From Pseudomonas chlororaphis subsp. chlororaphis (GTDB taxonomy: Bacteria > Pseudomonadota > Gammaproteobacteria > Pseudomonadales > Pseudomonadaceae): a stretch of 64,000 bases of DNA. The notes under the pieces were generated by a model. That model worked only from the letters and a program-made list of their open reading frames with translations. It had not been told where the DNA came from and made no database searches. The translations under genes and the position numbers were made by a program. Positions 27,050-37,097 of this stretch are shown here, piece by piece. The DNA lies in contig NZ_CP027712.1 in NCBI RefSeq assembly GCF_003945765.1, forward strand, positions 62,001 through 126,000. Reading direction: 5' to 3'. Each line of letters opens with the position of its first letter. Positions within the stretch are counted from its first letter, which is position 1.

Positions 27050-29190
27050 GCGACGACGCCCAGCGCTGGAAAGAGAAGTACCTCAAAAGTATCGAACAAC
27101 AGGAAAAACTCGAGCGACGCTGGAATGCCCGCCTCGACCTGCTTCGCCGTGGCCTGGTGCGCAGCACGCTGGCGGCCGAAGGTACTGATCGCGCTGTCGA
27201 TCAGTGCATGAAGGAAATGCGCGAGGTGGTGCGCACCGACGATATGGACGCGGCCTTGGCGGCCCTGTTGCCGCGCCTGGAAAAAGCCGTGCTGGACTCC
27301 GAGCAGCGCCGCGAGACCCGCATCGAGCAAATGAGCACGGCCCTGACCTCGCTGGTCAGCCAGTTGCAGAAGCTGCCGTTGCCTCGCGAGGTGAGTCGTC
27401 CGCTGAAAAACTTCGCCAAGCAACTGGATGGTCGTGTCGGCCAAGCCCGGGAAATTCCACTGTTGCTGGGTGAGCTGAGCGGCCTGCAAGGCAAGGCGCT
27501 GAGCCAGCTGGAGAACCCCGCGGAGCCGCCCCGCCCAGGTTTGCTGCAGCGTCTGTTTGGTGGCCGTGACGCTGACGAAGCGCCTGTCCTGTCCGCGGCC
27601 GAAATGCCTGCGGTGGTGGCGAGCCCGGTTGCGGTACAGCCACTGGCAACGGCTGAAAGCGCTGCGGTTGAAACGCCACCGTCTCGTGTCGAAGTCGCGC
27701 CCGCACGGCCGTCCGAAGCCCCTGCGCCTGTGGTCGAGGAGCTCGCTGCTGTCAGCCAGCCGCCCGAGCCACAACCGCAAGCACTGCCCGAGGTAACCAC
27801 GGCTGCCCAGGTCGAAGCCTTTGTACCGCCGGTGCTGGAGTCGGAGAAACCCATCGCCGTCGAGTCGGCCCCGCCGATGCTGGATTCACAGGAATCGCCG
27901 TCGCCAGCCGCGCCTGAACCCATTGAAGTGCCGCCGGCCGTGCAGCCTTCGACTGTCGAAGCTGCGGTTGCTCCTTCCAACCCGGACGAGTTGATCGTTG
28001 CCGCACCCGCCGAGGCGGTCCCGGCGCCTGTGCTGCTCGATCGCTTGCCGTTGCCGGCGGCCATGGCCGAGGCGCTGGCGGCGATCGACCCGCAGCAGAC
28101 CGAGCAGGATGTGCTGTATGCCCTGCCCGACACGCCGGAGCCCTCCTACAGTTCGGTGGCCAAGCACATCGAACATACCCTGCTTGGCCTTCTGGATGAC
28201 CTGAGCTTGCCAGAACGTCATCAGCCGCAAGCCGAGTCCATGCGCGATCGCTTGCAACATGGGTTGAACTGGTACGAATTGCTGCCGATCCTCGACGATC
28301 TGGCAGTATTGATGCTGGCGATCACCGACAGCGGCCAGCATGAGTTCGAGGCGTATCTCAAGCGACTCAACGAGCGCTTGGAATCCTTCCAGAGCAACCT
28401 GCAGGCCGCCAGCGAGGGCCATGCCGACAGCAGTTCGGCGGCGCGGGAGATGGACACGCAGATTCGCGAGCAGGTCGATGGCCTGCAAAGCAGCGTTCAG
28501 GAAGCGGCGGATCTGGACGATCTCAAGCAGGTGCTGGAAAGCCATCTGGAAGGCCTGCTTGGCACCATGGACCATCACCAGAAGCAGCGTGACGAACGCG
28601 AAAAGGAAGTGGCTGCGCGCCTGCAAAGCCTGGCCGAGCGGGTGTCGAGCATGGAGCAGGAAGCCCAGGGCTACCGCGAGCACCTGGAAGAGCAGCGGCA
28701 GAAAGCGCTGATCGATCCCCTCACCGGCCTGCCCAATCGAGCGGCCTGGAGCGAGCGTCTGGAGCATGAAGTGGCGCAGTGGCAGCAGCACGGCAACACC
28801 TTGTTGCTGGCGATGCTCGACCTTGACCACTTCAAGCGGATCAACGACAACTACGGTCACCTGGCCGGCGACAAGGTGCTGAAGATCATCGCCGGCGTGC
28901 TGCGCAAGCGCCTGCGCGGCAATGATTTCATCGCCCGTTTCGGCGGTGAAGAGTTCGTCCTGCTGATACCCGATACCACCTGGCCGGTCGGGGCGCGTCT
29001 GGCGGAAACCTTGCGGGCGGCCATCGAAGCCTGTCCGTTTCACTTCAAGGGCGAGCGGGTGACCATCACCATGTCCATCGGTATGAGTGCCTTCAAGCCG
29101 GGAGAACGCAGCGATCTGGTGCTCAAGAGAGCCGATCAGGCGCTCTATCGGGCCAAGGAGGCGGGGCGCAACCGGGTGGAACTGGGCTGA
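27046..29190 (+). CDS. dgcH: Diguanylate cyclase (GGDEF), DgcH-like
   Basis: 714 residues. Makes cyclic di-GMP. The C-terminal GGDEF domain has an active GGEEF at 633-637 and an inhibitory I-site RGND at 624-627, exactly five residues upstream. A helical N-terminal region (1-160) is followed by a long Pro/Ala/Glu/Val-rich linker (about 185-340) and a coiled-coil stretch (about 470-560). No membrane segment is visible, so a cytoplasmic enzyme. Position and build fit PA5487 (DgcH). Coupled to the preceding gene by ATGA. Confidence 0.9.
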   Translation: MSDDAQRWKEKYLKSIEQQEKLERRWNARLDLLRRGLVRSTLAAEGTDRAVDQCMKEMREVVRTDDMDAALAALLPRLEKAVLDSEQRRETRIEQMSTALTSLVSQLQKLPLPREVSRPLKNFAKQLDGRVGQAREIPLLLGELSGLQGKALSQLENPAEPPRPGLLQRLFGGRDADEAPVLSAAEMPAVVASPVAVQPLATAESAAVETPPSRVEVAPARPSEAPAPVVEELAAVSQPPEPQPQALPEVTTAAQVEAFVPPVLESEKPIAVESAPPMLDSQESPSPAAPEPIEVPPAVQPSTVEAAVAPSNPDELIVAAPAEAVPAPVLLDRLPLPAAMAEALAAIDPQQTEQDVLYALPDTPEPSYSSVAKHIEHTLLGLLDDLSLPERHQPQAESMRDRLQHGLNWYELLPILDDLAVLMLAITDSGQHEFEAYLKRLNERLESFQSNLQAASEGHADSSSAAREMDTQIREQVDGLQSSVQEAADLDDLKQVLESHLEGLLGTMDHHQKQRDEREKEVAARLQSLAERVSSMEQEAQGYREHLEEQRQKALIDPLTGLPNRAAWSERLEHEVAQWQQHGNTLLLAMLDLDHFKRINDNYGHLAGDKVLKIIAGVLRKRLRGNDFIARFGGEEFVLLIPDTTWPVGARLAETLRAAIEACPFHFKGERVTITMSIGMSAFKPGERSDLVLKRADQALYRAKEAGRNRVELG

Positions 29191-29242
29191 CGCATAATTT
29201 GTTCCATTTTGTATAAACCGGTGTTTTCGTCGGTTTTCCGCA

Positions 29243-29290
29243 AAGGCAGTACGTTACACTGTTGCATTATTTTCTCCAGCGTACTGCCTT
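29243..29290 (+). promoter_or_regulatory. Inverted repeat in amidase leader
   Basis: AAGGCAGTACG (29243-29253) and its exact complement (29280-29290) flank 26 bases and end five bases before the ampDh2 start codon. The right arm covers the place where a ribosome site is expected; no good purine-rich site is visible otherwise. It could be an RNA hairpin that limits translation or an operator. Confidence 0.45.
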
Positions 29291-29295
29291 CCGCC

Positions 29296-30075
29296 ATGAA
29301 AGTTCTTGTCCTCGCTTTGTCCCTTCTGTTGCTGGCCGGTTGCGCCAGCGGTCCGCGTTTCGATACCAGCCACCCTTCGGTCAACTTCGATGAGCGGGTG
29401 CAATTCGTGGTGGTGCATTACACCTCGGCCTCGATGGAGCGTTCCCTGCAACTGCTGACCCATGGCCAGGTCAGCAGCCACTACCTGATCGGCGACGACA
29501 AGGCGGCGACCATCTACAAACTGGTGGACGAGCAATACCGCGCCTGGCACGCCGGCGAGAGCCAGTGGCAAGGCCGTACCTGGCTGAACTCCAGCTCCAT
29601 CGGGATCGAGATCGTCAACCCGGGCTTTCGTGACCTGCCCACCGGGCGTGTCTGGTATCCCTACAGCGAAGCGCAGGTACAGAGCCTGATCGTGCTGCTC
29701 AAGGACATCAGCAAGCGCAACAACATCGCGCCACAGCACATCATTGGTCACAGTGATATCGCTCCCCTGCGCAAGCTCGACCCGGGTCCGCTGTTCCCCT
29801 GGAAGCGTCTGGCCGAAGCCGGGTTGGGCCGGTGGCCGAACGCCCAGGCGGTGGCGCGCCAGCAGGCGTTCTTTGCCGCGCAGTTGCCGAGCATCGCCTG
29901 GTTCCAGCAAGGCCTGGCGCGCCTGGGTTATGAGACGCCGCAGACTGGCGAGCTGGATGTGGCGACCCGTCACGTGCTGGCCGCGTTCCAGATGCATTAC
30001 CGGCCGTCGCGTTTCGACGGCCAGCCGGATGCAGAAAGCGCTGCGATCCTGCAGGTGCTCAACCAGACAAAATAA
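29296..30075 (+). CDS. ampDh2: N-acetylmuramyl-L-alanine amidase, AmpDh2-type lipoprotein
   Basis: 259 residues. Cleaves the stem peptide from MurNAc in peptidoglycan or its fragments. Lipobox LLAGC with Cys16, so an envelope lipoprotein. Amidase_2 zinc ligands His41 (VVVHYT), His152 (IIGHSD) and Asp162 (KLDPGP), with Glu105 in GIEIVN. The C-terminal 70 residues resemble a peptidoglycan-binding domain (LARLGYETPQTGELD). Length equals P. aeruginosa AmpDh2. I start at ATG 29296, which gives the lipoprotein signal; the frame open from 29209 does not. Confidence 0.92.
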   Translation: MKVLVLALSLLLLAGCASGPRFDTSHPSVNFDERVQFVVVHYTSASMERSLQLLTHGQVSSHYLIGDDKAATIYKLVDEQYRAWHAGESQWQGRTWLNSSSIGIEIVNPGFRDLPTGRVWYPYSEAQVQSLIVLLKDISKRNNIAPQHIIGHSDIAPLRKLDPGPLFPWKRLAEAGLGRWPNAQAVARQQAFFAAQLPSIAWFQQGLARLGYETPQTGELDVATRHVLAAFQMHYRPSRFDGQPDAESAAILQVLNQTK

Positions 30076-30147
30076 TGACGCCCGCCCGACGGTCAGGGTT
30101 TTTTCTCAATCAGTAGCTATAACTCATTGGTAACCCTCGGATATCCA

Positions 30148-31770
30148 ATGATGCTGGCCGCTCGCGAACCCCTACGCAGTTGGTTCTATCGCCCCTGGCT
30201 GTTGGCGATGTGTGCGGCTGTGTTGAGTGCGGCCCTGCTGCTGGCGGCGAGCCTGGGCATTGCGATGCACGAGGCGCAACTGCGCGAAAGCGAGCAGATG
30301 AATGCCCAGGGCCAGCGTTTTCTCGAACGCCTGGAGCAACTGTTCGGTCAGTTGCGTGAAGGCCTGGACGTACTCGAGGCGCAGCCCCTGCGCGAATGCA
30401 GCCCCGAGATGGTCGTGACCCTGCAGCAGATCAGCTTCAGTTACCGCTTCATTTATGAAGCGGCCTATATCGATGCCGCCCAGGCCTGCACCAACTGGCC
30501 GCTTCAGGACAACCTGGCCGTGATGCGACCGCCGGATATCCGCGGCCCGACCTACAGCTATTGGCTGAACACTTCTACCGAACCCAATGAAAACCGCGCG
30601 GCGCTGATGCTCGGGCGCGGTAACTTTCGCGTGGCGACGTCTCGCGGGCACCTGACCGACATGGTCGACCTGCCCGCCAACAGCAGCCTGATGGTGGTTC
30701 TCGACCATGGCTCGCGGGCCATCCCGGTGCTGGGACCGGCGCTGGACTGGCCGCCGACCGAACCGTGGCCGCCCATTGGACGCAGCCCGTTGCTGGTGAC
30801 CCAGGACCAGTTGATCTACCGGATGCCCACCAGCAATCCGGAGTATCAGATGGTGCTCGTCACCCCCCGCACCAACATGCAGCGAGAAATTTTCGAGGGG
30901 TGGTGGTGGCTGCTGCCCAGCAGCCTGGTGCTGGCGGTCTTTATTGGCGGCCTGGCCTTTCAACTGGCCGGGCAGCGCCAATCCCTGGGCGCCGAATTGC
31001 AGGGAGCGCTGCGCCGCGGCGAGCTGCAGGTGCTGTATCAACCTATCTTCGATCTGCGAACGCGGCAGTGTGTCGGCGCCGAGGCCCTGCTGCGCTGGCG
31101 TCGTCCGGACGGCACCCTGACCAGCCCGGACCTGTTCATTCCCATGGCGGAGAACACCGGGCAGATCCGCCCGATCACCGATTTTGTCCTGCAACGCCTG
31201 CTCGAACAGTTGGGGCATCTGTTGCGGGCCAACCCGCAGCTGTACATCTCGGTCAACCTGGCGGCCTGCGATGTCATGGTGCCGCGGATCGGCAAAGTGA
31301 TGGCGCGTCTGTTGGCGCTGCATCGGGTGGCGGCGCGGCAGATCGCTTTCGAAGTCACCGAGCGCGGGCTGATCGATGTGGTGGTCGCCCGGCATAACCT
31401 GCAAGCCTTGCGGGACGTTGGTCATCAGGTGCTGATCGACGACTTCGGCACGGGTTATTGCAGCCTGGCATACCTGCAGACCCTGCCGGTGGATTACCTG
31501 AAGATCGACAAGGCATTCATCGATGCCCTGGGGCATGACGCCGCCAGCAGCGGCGTCGCCCCGCACATCATTCGCATGGCCCATGCCCTGCAGCTCAAGG
31601 TGATTGCCGAGGGCATCGAGTTCGAGGATCAGGCGTTGCTGCTGAGCAGCGAGGGCGTGCGTTTTGGCCAGGGCTGGCTGTTCGCCCATGCGCTGAGCGC
31701 GGTGCAGTTCATCGACCTGATTACCCGCGGGCGCCGCCTGGGGCCGCGGCGCCTGGATGACGGGGCCTAG
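30148..31770 (+). CDS. Membrane EAL phosphodiesterase with CSS-type periplasmic domain
   Basis: 540 residues. Degrades cyclic di-GMP. Helix one (about 15-38), a periplasmic domain with Cys84 (ECSPE) and Cys114 (ACTNW) spaced as in redox-sensed CSS-domain enzymes, helix two (about 252-275), then a cytoplasmic EAL domain. EAL at 312-314, NLAACDV, FEVTERG, DDFGTGY, LKIDKAF and IAEGIE are all intact, so it should be active. The motif reads CSP rather than CSS. Start at ATG 30148 rather than TTG 30127. It ends three bases from the kinB stop. I do not recall it in this place in P. aeruginosa. Confidence 0.88.
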   Translation: MMLAAREPLRSWFYRPWLLAMCAAVLSAALLLAASLGIAMHEAQLRESEQMNAQGQRFLERLEQLFGQLREGLDVLEAQPLRECSPEMVVTLQQISFSYRFIYEAAYIDAAQACTNWPLQDNLAVMRPPDIRGPTYSYWLNTSTEPNENRAALMLGRGNFRVATSRGHLTDMVDLPANSSLMVVLDHGSRAIPVLGPALDWPPTEPWPPIGRSPLLVTQDQLIYRMPTSNPEYQMVLVTPRTNMQREIFEGWWWLLPSSLVLAVFIGGLAFQLAGQRQSLGAELQGALRRGELQVLYQPIFDLRTRQCVGAEALLRWRRPDGTLTSPDLFIPMAENTGQIRPITDFVLQRLLEQLGHLLRANPQLYISVNLAACDVMVPRIGKVMARLLALHRVAARQIAFEVTERGLIDVVVARHNLQALRDVGHQVLIDDFGTGYCSLAYLQTLPVDYLKIDKAFIDALGHDAASSGVAPHIIRMAHALQLKVIAEGIEFEDQALLLSSEGVRFGQGWLFAHALSAVQFIDLITRGRRLGPRRLDDGA

Positions 31771-31773
31771 CCC

Positions 31774-33561
31774 CTAGAGGGGTAAGGCCAGATAGAACTG
31801 GGTTCCCTGCCCTGGCCGTGAATAGACGCCCATGCGCCCGCCGTGCAGTTGCACGATTTCCTTGCACAGCGCCAGGCCCAGGCCGGCCCCGCCTTTCTTG
31901 CGTCCGACCTGGACGAAGGGTTCGAAAATCCGCCCCTGTTGCCCGTAGGCGATGCCTTCGCCGTTGTCTTCGACGCTGATGATGACCCGCTCGCCATGCC
32001 TACGGGCCTGCAAGCGGATCAAACCACCGTTGGCGGTATGCCGCAGGGCATTGTCGATCAGGTTGTCCAGCACCCGCTCCAGTTGCATGCGGTCAGCGTG
32101 CAGCCGCGGCAACGGCGCCTGGAGCTCCACCCGAAGCTCGATGCCCTGCGCCGTGGCTGCGCCGATGAAGCGGTTGCGCGCCTGCTCCAGCAGCTCTTCC
32201 AGGGTGCAAGGCGCCAGGGTGAGTTTCTGCAGGCCGTTTTGATAACGCGAGAAGTTCAGCAGATCGTTGATCAGTTGCATCAGGCGCTGCATTTCTTCGT
32301 TGACGGTGTTCAGCAGGTCGGCTTCGCGGGACTCTTCTGGGAAGCGCAGGCGTTCCTGCAACAGGCCGAACGCCATGTGCATACCGGTGACCGGGGTGCG
32401 CAATTCATGGGAGGCACGCAATACGAACTCGCTGCGCACACGCTCGAAGGCTCGCTGCTCGGTGACGTCGTGCAGCACCATCACCGCGCCGAGGATATGC
32501 CCCTGGGGATGGCTGACCGGGGTCAGGCTGTACGTCAGCAGGCGCGATTCGCCATCGACCTCGACGCTGAGGTCTTCCGGCGCCCGTTCCAGGGTGCCGC
32601 CGCGCAATACCAGTTGCAGTTGCTCGTCCAGTTCCGGTCGCTGCAGGGCACTGCCCAGCCCTTGTCCGAGGCGTTCCTCGTCCCAGCCCAGCTGACGTTG
32701 GGCTACCGGGTTGAGGTGTTCCAGGTGACCCTGGCGGTCGATCATCAGCAAACCGTCGTCGATGCTGTCGAGCACCGATTGCAGGCGCTGCTGGCCGGCG
32801 AGCAGTTCGTCGACATTGGTGGCCTGATGTTCGCGCAGGGCTTGGGCCATGATCCCGAAGCGCCGGGTCAGCAAGTTCATCTCGGCAGCCGCAGACAGGG
32901 GCAGGGTCACGTCGAAGTTGCCCTGGCCGATATTGTCGGCGGCCTTGGCCAGCGCTTCGATGGGGCCGCCAAAGCGCCGGGCGATGCCGTGGGCGGTGAT
33001 GAAGCCGATGATCAGCACGGCCAGCCCGACCAGGCCAAGCAGGCCGGCGATCAGCAAGGCGCGATTGCGGGCCTGGTGTTCGATGTCATTGATGTTGTCC
33101 AGGGCCTGCTTGTGTTCGCCGATCAAGCCATTGCGCAGGGTATTGAAGCGGTGGGTCAGTTCGGTATTGCCATTGACCCCTGCCGAGCTCCCGTCGGCGC
33201 GCTCGAAGGCTTCGAAGAAACGCTGGTAGTCGTCGCGTGCCTGGGTGAAGCCGTTATGCACATTGTTTTGCCGTTCATGCTCGATGCCCTGCTCGAGCAG
33301 GGCCAGGTATTCCTGCCTGGAGTCGTCCAGCGCCGTCCGGTCAGGGTTGTGGTTGAGCATGATGAGCAGTTGGTCGCCCAGGGTCTGTCGCAGCTTGAGC
33401 CCCAGGTCCAGGGTAATGAAGTTGTCGCGGATCAGCGCTTCCTGCGTCTTGGCCATCTGCATCACGCTGACCAGCCCGAGCAGCAGGCCGAGCAGCGCCA
33501 CGGTGATCAGCGCCGAGATGCTCAGAAACAGTCTCGTGCGCAGTTTCATCGCTAACTTCAT
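31774..33561 (-). CDS. kinB: Sensor histidine kinase KinB
   Basis: 595 residues, the same length as P. aeruginosa KinB. Two membrane helices (about 9-31 and 165-190) around a helical periplasmic sensor, HAMP (about 190-240), PAS (about 250-360), HisKA with phosphorylated His385 (SHELRTP), and HATPase (N-box DNALRHTANGG, G1 EDNGEGIA, GGAGLGLA). KinB acts on AlgB and restrains alginate production. ATG 33561 lies within 11 bases of the algB end, so the two are co-transcribed. No strong ribosome site is visible; the ATG at 33549 is an alternative. Confidence 0.95.
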   Translation of the reverse strand: MKLAMKLRTRLFLSISALITVALLGLLLGLVSVMQMAKTQEALIRDNFITLDLGLKLRQTLGDQLLIMLNHNPDRTALDDSRQEYLALLEQGIEHERQNNVHNGFTQARDDYQRFFEAFERADGSSAGVNGNTELTHRFNTLRNGLIGEHKQALDNINDIEHQARNRALLIAGLLGLVGLAVLIIGFITAHGIARRFGGPIEALAKAADNIGQGNFDVTLPLSAAAEMNLLTRRFGIMAQALREHQATNVDELLAGQQRLQSVLDSIDDGLLMIDRQGHLEHLNPVAQRQLGWDEERLGQGLGSALQRPELDEQLQLVLRGGTLERAPEDLSVEVDGESRLLTYSLTPVSHPQGHILGAVMVLHDVTEQRAFERVRSEFVLRASHELRTPVTGMHMAFGLLQERLRFPEESREADLLNTVNEEMQRLMQLINDLLNFSRYQNGLQKLTLAPCTLEELLEQARNRFIGAATAQGIELRVELQAPLPRLHADRMQLERVLDNLIDNALRHTANGGLIRLQARRHGERVIISVEDNGEGIAYGQQGRIFEPFVQVGRKKGGAGLGLALCKEIVQLHGGRMGVYSRPGQGTQFYLALPL

Positions 33562-33571
33562 GAGGGGCGGC

Positions 33572-34918
<1,347 letters not shown>

Positions 34919-35368
34919 GTCCGAGGCTCCTGAAGTGAGTGATCTTATTTAGTCCCGGAAAAATCGGGCAAGTTGCATGGTTAATTCTGATCGATTCCCT
35001 GGCGTGCAGATTAGCTATCTCCGGGGTCTATTGCTAATTGCTTGAAAATAATAGGTTTTTTTGTTGATTTTAGGTCTTGCCCGCAGTCCTTTCCCGATTT
35101 CGCCACTGTACTCCATGCATTTTCAGCTGCGCTTTTTTCCTCAAGTACCGGGCCGATCGTGCAATTCGCACGGTATCCAGGGCGGCATCGTGCAGGATGG
35201 CGTATGGCAAACCTCCCAATATGATTGCAAGTAATTGTTTTTATTGAGTTTGTTCTAATCGTAAAAGCTGGCATGCAGGCTGCAACAACCTGATCAGGCT
35301 CGGTTGAACAAGCCGCAGGCACAGCAACAAGCGTTGAGAACAATGACCCCCATGGGAGGAGCTTCCGG
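34919..35368. other. 450-base divergent non-coding region
   Basis: It lies between algB (leftward) and a small membrane protein gene (rightward). Much of it (34960-35090 and 35220-35265) is AT-rich compared with the window. I see no credible reading frame. On the right side, GG-N10-GC spacing at 35269-35283 suggests a sigma-54 site. A possible AlgB promoter on the left could not be assigned. Confidence 0.55.
35269..35283 (+). promoter_or_regulatory. Possible sigma-54 promoter
   Basis: TGGCAT-N5-CTGC has the GG (35270-35271) and GC (35282-35283) doublets ten bases apart, as sigma-54 requires, with 8 of 10 consensus positions. It is about 85 bases upstream of the small membrane protein gene at 35369. 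Such matches occur by chance. Confidence 0.3.
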
Positions 35369-35656
35369 ATGAAACGCCAACGTCTCGCCCCATTGTCTGT
35401 TTCGTCCCTGCATTTGCAGCAGGGATTGTTCGCCAGCCTGGCATTGCTGGTGACCTTGATTGGCGGTCAGCAGTTTTCACGTTGGGAGCAAAGCCAGCAG
35501 CAAGAAGCTGTGAGGTTGCCGGTTTCTCATCCCACTCAAACCCACTTCAGTGCAGTCAGCACTCGGTTTGCCGATTCCGCCCCGATGCTTCTGATGGATG
35601 TCGACCAGGCTCAGCCTGCTACCGACACGGCTTATCAGGAGCGCTGGGTGTTCTAG
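35369..35656 (+). CDS. Small single-pass membrane protein, unknown
   Basis: 95 residues. One hydrophobic helix (about 18-35, LFASLALLVTLIGG) after a short basic N-terminus, then a polar periplasmic tail rich in Gln, Ser and Thr. GGGAGGAG six bases before ATG 35369 is an excellent ribosome site. It precedes the DUF1328 and Ivy genes on the same strand and may share a transcript with them. I do not recognise its family. Confidence 0.65.
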   Translation: MKRQRLAPLSVSSLHLQQGLFASLALLVTLIGGQQFSRWEQSQQQEAVRLPVSHPTQTHFSAVSTRFADSAPMLLMDVDQAQPATDTAYQERWVF

Positions 35657-35691
35657 GCAGGACAGTCGGTGCGCAACGGCGGGCCGGCTAG

Positions 35692-35892
<201 letters not shown>

Positions 35893-35894
35893 AC

Positions 35895-36359
35895 ATGAGC
35901 GTTTCTTTGAAAACATTGGCCGCCGCCCTGTTGCTGGGCGGCGCGGCCATGGCGATGGCGGCCAACGACGGTCAGACCCGGGTCAACGAGTTGTTGAACA
36001 GTGACCCGCAATACCGTGAAACCTGGCAGGAAGTCGTCGAAAAGGAAGAGCGCCTGCCGGAATGGGTGATGAACCTGTCCGGTGACGCGCAGCAGATGAA
36101 TGCGGTGGAAGAAGACGGCGACAAGTACCTGGTCGGTCCGCTTTGCGAAACCCGCGATACCTGTCGCAACCAGCGCCTGATCGTGGCGTTCAGTTTCGAC
36201 AAGAAAGACGCCTACGCCATGTTGGTCGAAGTGCCGGCGGGCCTGCCCGCGGACAAGTCGCCGACCCGCCATGCCGAATACCGCTTTCTCGGCAAGCCGG
36301 ATGCTGGCATGCAGGGCTTGCTCAAGGAACAGCTGAAAAAGGACCCGAACTGGTACTGA
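35895..36359 (+). CDS. Inhibitor of vertebrate lysozyme family protein
   Basis: 154 residues. Ivy proteins bind and block C-type lysozymes in the periplasm. The signal peptide ends AMAMAA/NDGQ. The inhibitory loop held by a disulfide is visible as CETRDTC (about 85-91), corresponding to CKPHDC in E. coli Ivy, followed by NQRLIVAFSFDKKDAYAM. This is the Ivyp2-like (PA5481) position. GAGG precedes ATG 35895. Only two bases separate it from the DUF1328 gene. Confidence 0.88.
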   Translation: MSVSLKTLAAALLLGGAAMAMAANDGQTRVNELLNSDPQYRETWQEVVEKEERLPEWVMNLSGDAQQMNAVEEDGDKYLVGPLCETRDTCRNQRLIVAFSFDKKDAYAMLVEVPAGLPADKSPTRHAEYRFLGKPDAGMQGLLKEQLKKDPNWY

Positions 36360-36425
36360 GTTGACTGTTCGAAGGTTCGACCATGGAAAGCAAGCGCCCA
36401 CCCGGGCCTTGCTTTCTGTTGCACC

Positions 36426-36514
36426 GCCCCGAGGAGGGGCCGCGCATGACCAGGGGGCCGGGACGTTCTGATCGAAACCGGATCGGAGTGACCTAGGGGT
36501 ACAGGGAGTACCTC
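36426..36514 (+). other. Two GGA-loop hairpins, candidate RsmA/CsrA-binding RNA
   Basis: Hairpin one: GCCCC (36426-36430), loop GAGGA, GGGGC (36436-36440). Hairpin two: seven-base stem (36496-36502 with 36508-36514) around loop AGGGA; the sequence GTACAGGGA at 36499-36507 matches the first nine positions of the CsrA selection consensus RUACARGGAUGU. More GGA motifs lie at 36471, 36485 and 36531. Neither a promoter nor a clear terminator is visible, so this could be part of an mRNA leader or a separate RNA. Confidence 0.35.
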
Positions 36515-36606
36515 CGCGAGGGCCGGGTCAGGAAAAACTGCGGCGCAAGTTCGCCAGCCGCTCAGGCTTGACGACTTGCGTCGTGTTTGAATGCCACAAA
36601 CCTTTG

Positions 36607-36621
36607 TGGCAGAGCGGTGGC
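36607..36621 (+). promoter_or_regulatory. Possible sigma-54 promoter upstream of gltP
   Basis: TGGCAG-N5-TGGC has GG (36608-36609) and GC (36620-36621) ten bases apart and 8 of 10 consensus matches. It lies nearly 500 bases before gltP. Glutamate uptake is often nitrogen-controlled, but the distance makes this uncertain. Confidence 0.2.
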
Positions 36622-37097
36622 CTGCTTTTTCAGGCGGGGGACGCGGCAACCATTCCCAGATGTGTGGCCTAACCGTTTCACGGTGTTTCCTTGCGACCGT
36701 ACATCGAGAAACTTTTGGCTTTTTCCAGATGAGATTTCTGGTTCTAACGTAAGAACTTTCCCTTCTTTCGAAGGTCATTTCGAACCCACTCAAAAACGCT
36801 GAATGCCGCCTGAAATGGCCGTTTCACGGCAGATGCTCAGGCCGAAATGTCGCATTCGAACCGGTTGGGACGCCCGTTTCGTTTAGAAAAACTCATGCCG
36901 ATTCGGCATAGGGTAGGCGTTTACGGCATTAGACGCGCCCCCCTTGCGTCGGAATAGTTGCGCCTTTTTTCGCCTGCAGAGAGCCGTAAATGCTCGCTCG
37001 GGGTGACCTTATACGGGGGCCGATGCACAGACTTTTCCGCCATTGAGCGTTCCAGTTCGCGCATCAGCCCGAGTCCAACTGAAGTAAGGGTAATGAT

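Larger units (their letters stand above)
36360..37097. other. 738-base non-coding region before gltP
   Basis: No convincing gene in either direction. From left: a stem GAAAGCAAG/CTTGCTTTC at 36386-36417 that may end the Ivy transcript; a GC-rich stretch (36420-36560) with two GGA-loop hairpins; a possible sigma-54 site at 36607; an AT-richer part (36700-36790); then a gltP leader with C- and T-rich tracts (36945-36970). The length and structure suggest at least one RNA element or a long regulated leader. Confidence 0.5.

Noticed and set aside
36753..36779. Second AlgU promoter upstream of gltP
   Set aside because: GAACTT is present at 36753-36758, but 16-17 bases downstream there is only TCATT, a poor -10 element.
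36212..36793. 193-codon frame on the minus strand over the Ivy end and the gap
   Set aside because: Half lies antisense to Ivy; the rest shows no domain, no ribosome site and odd composition.
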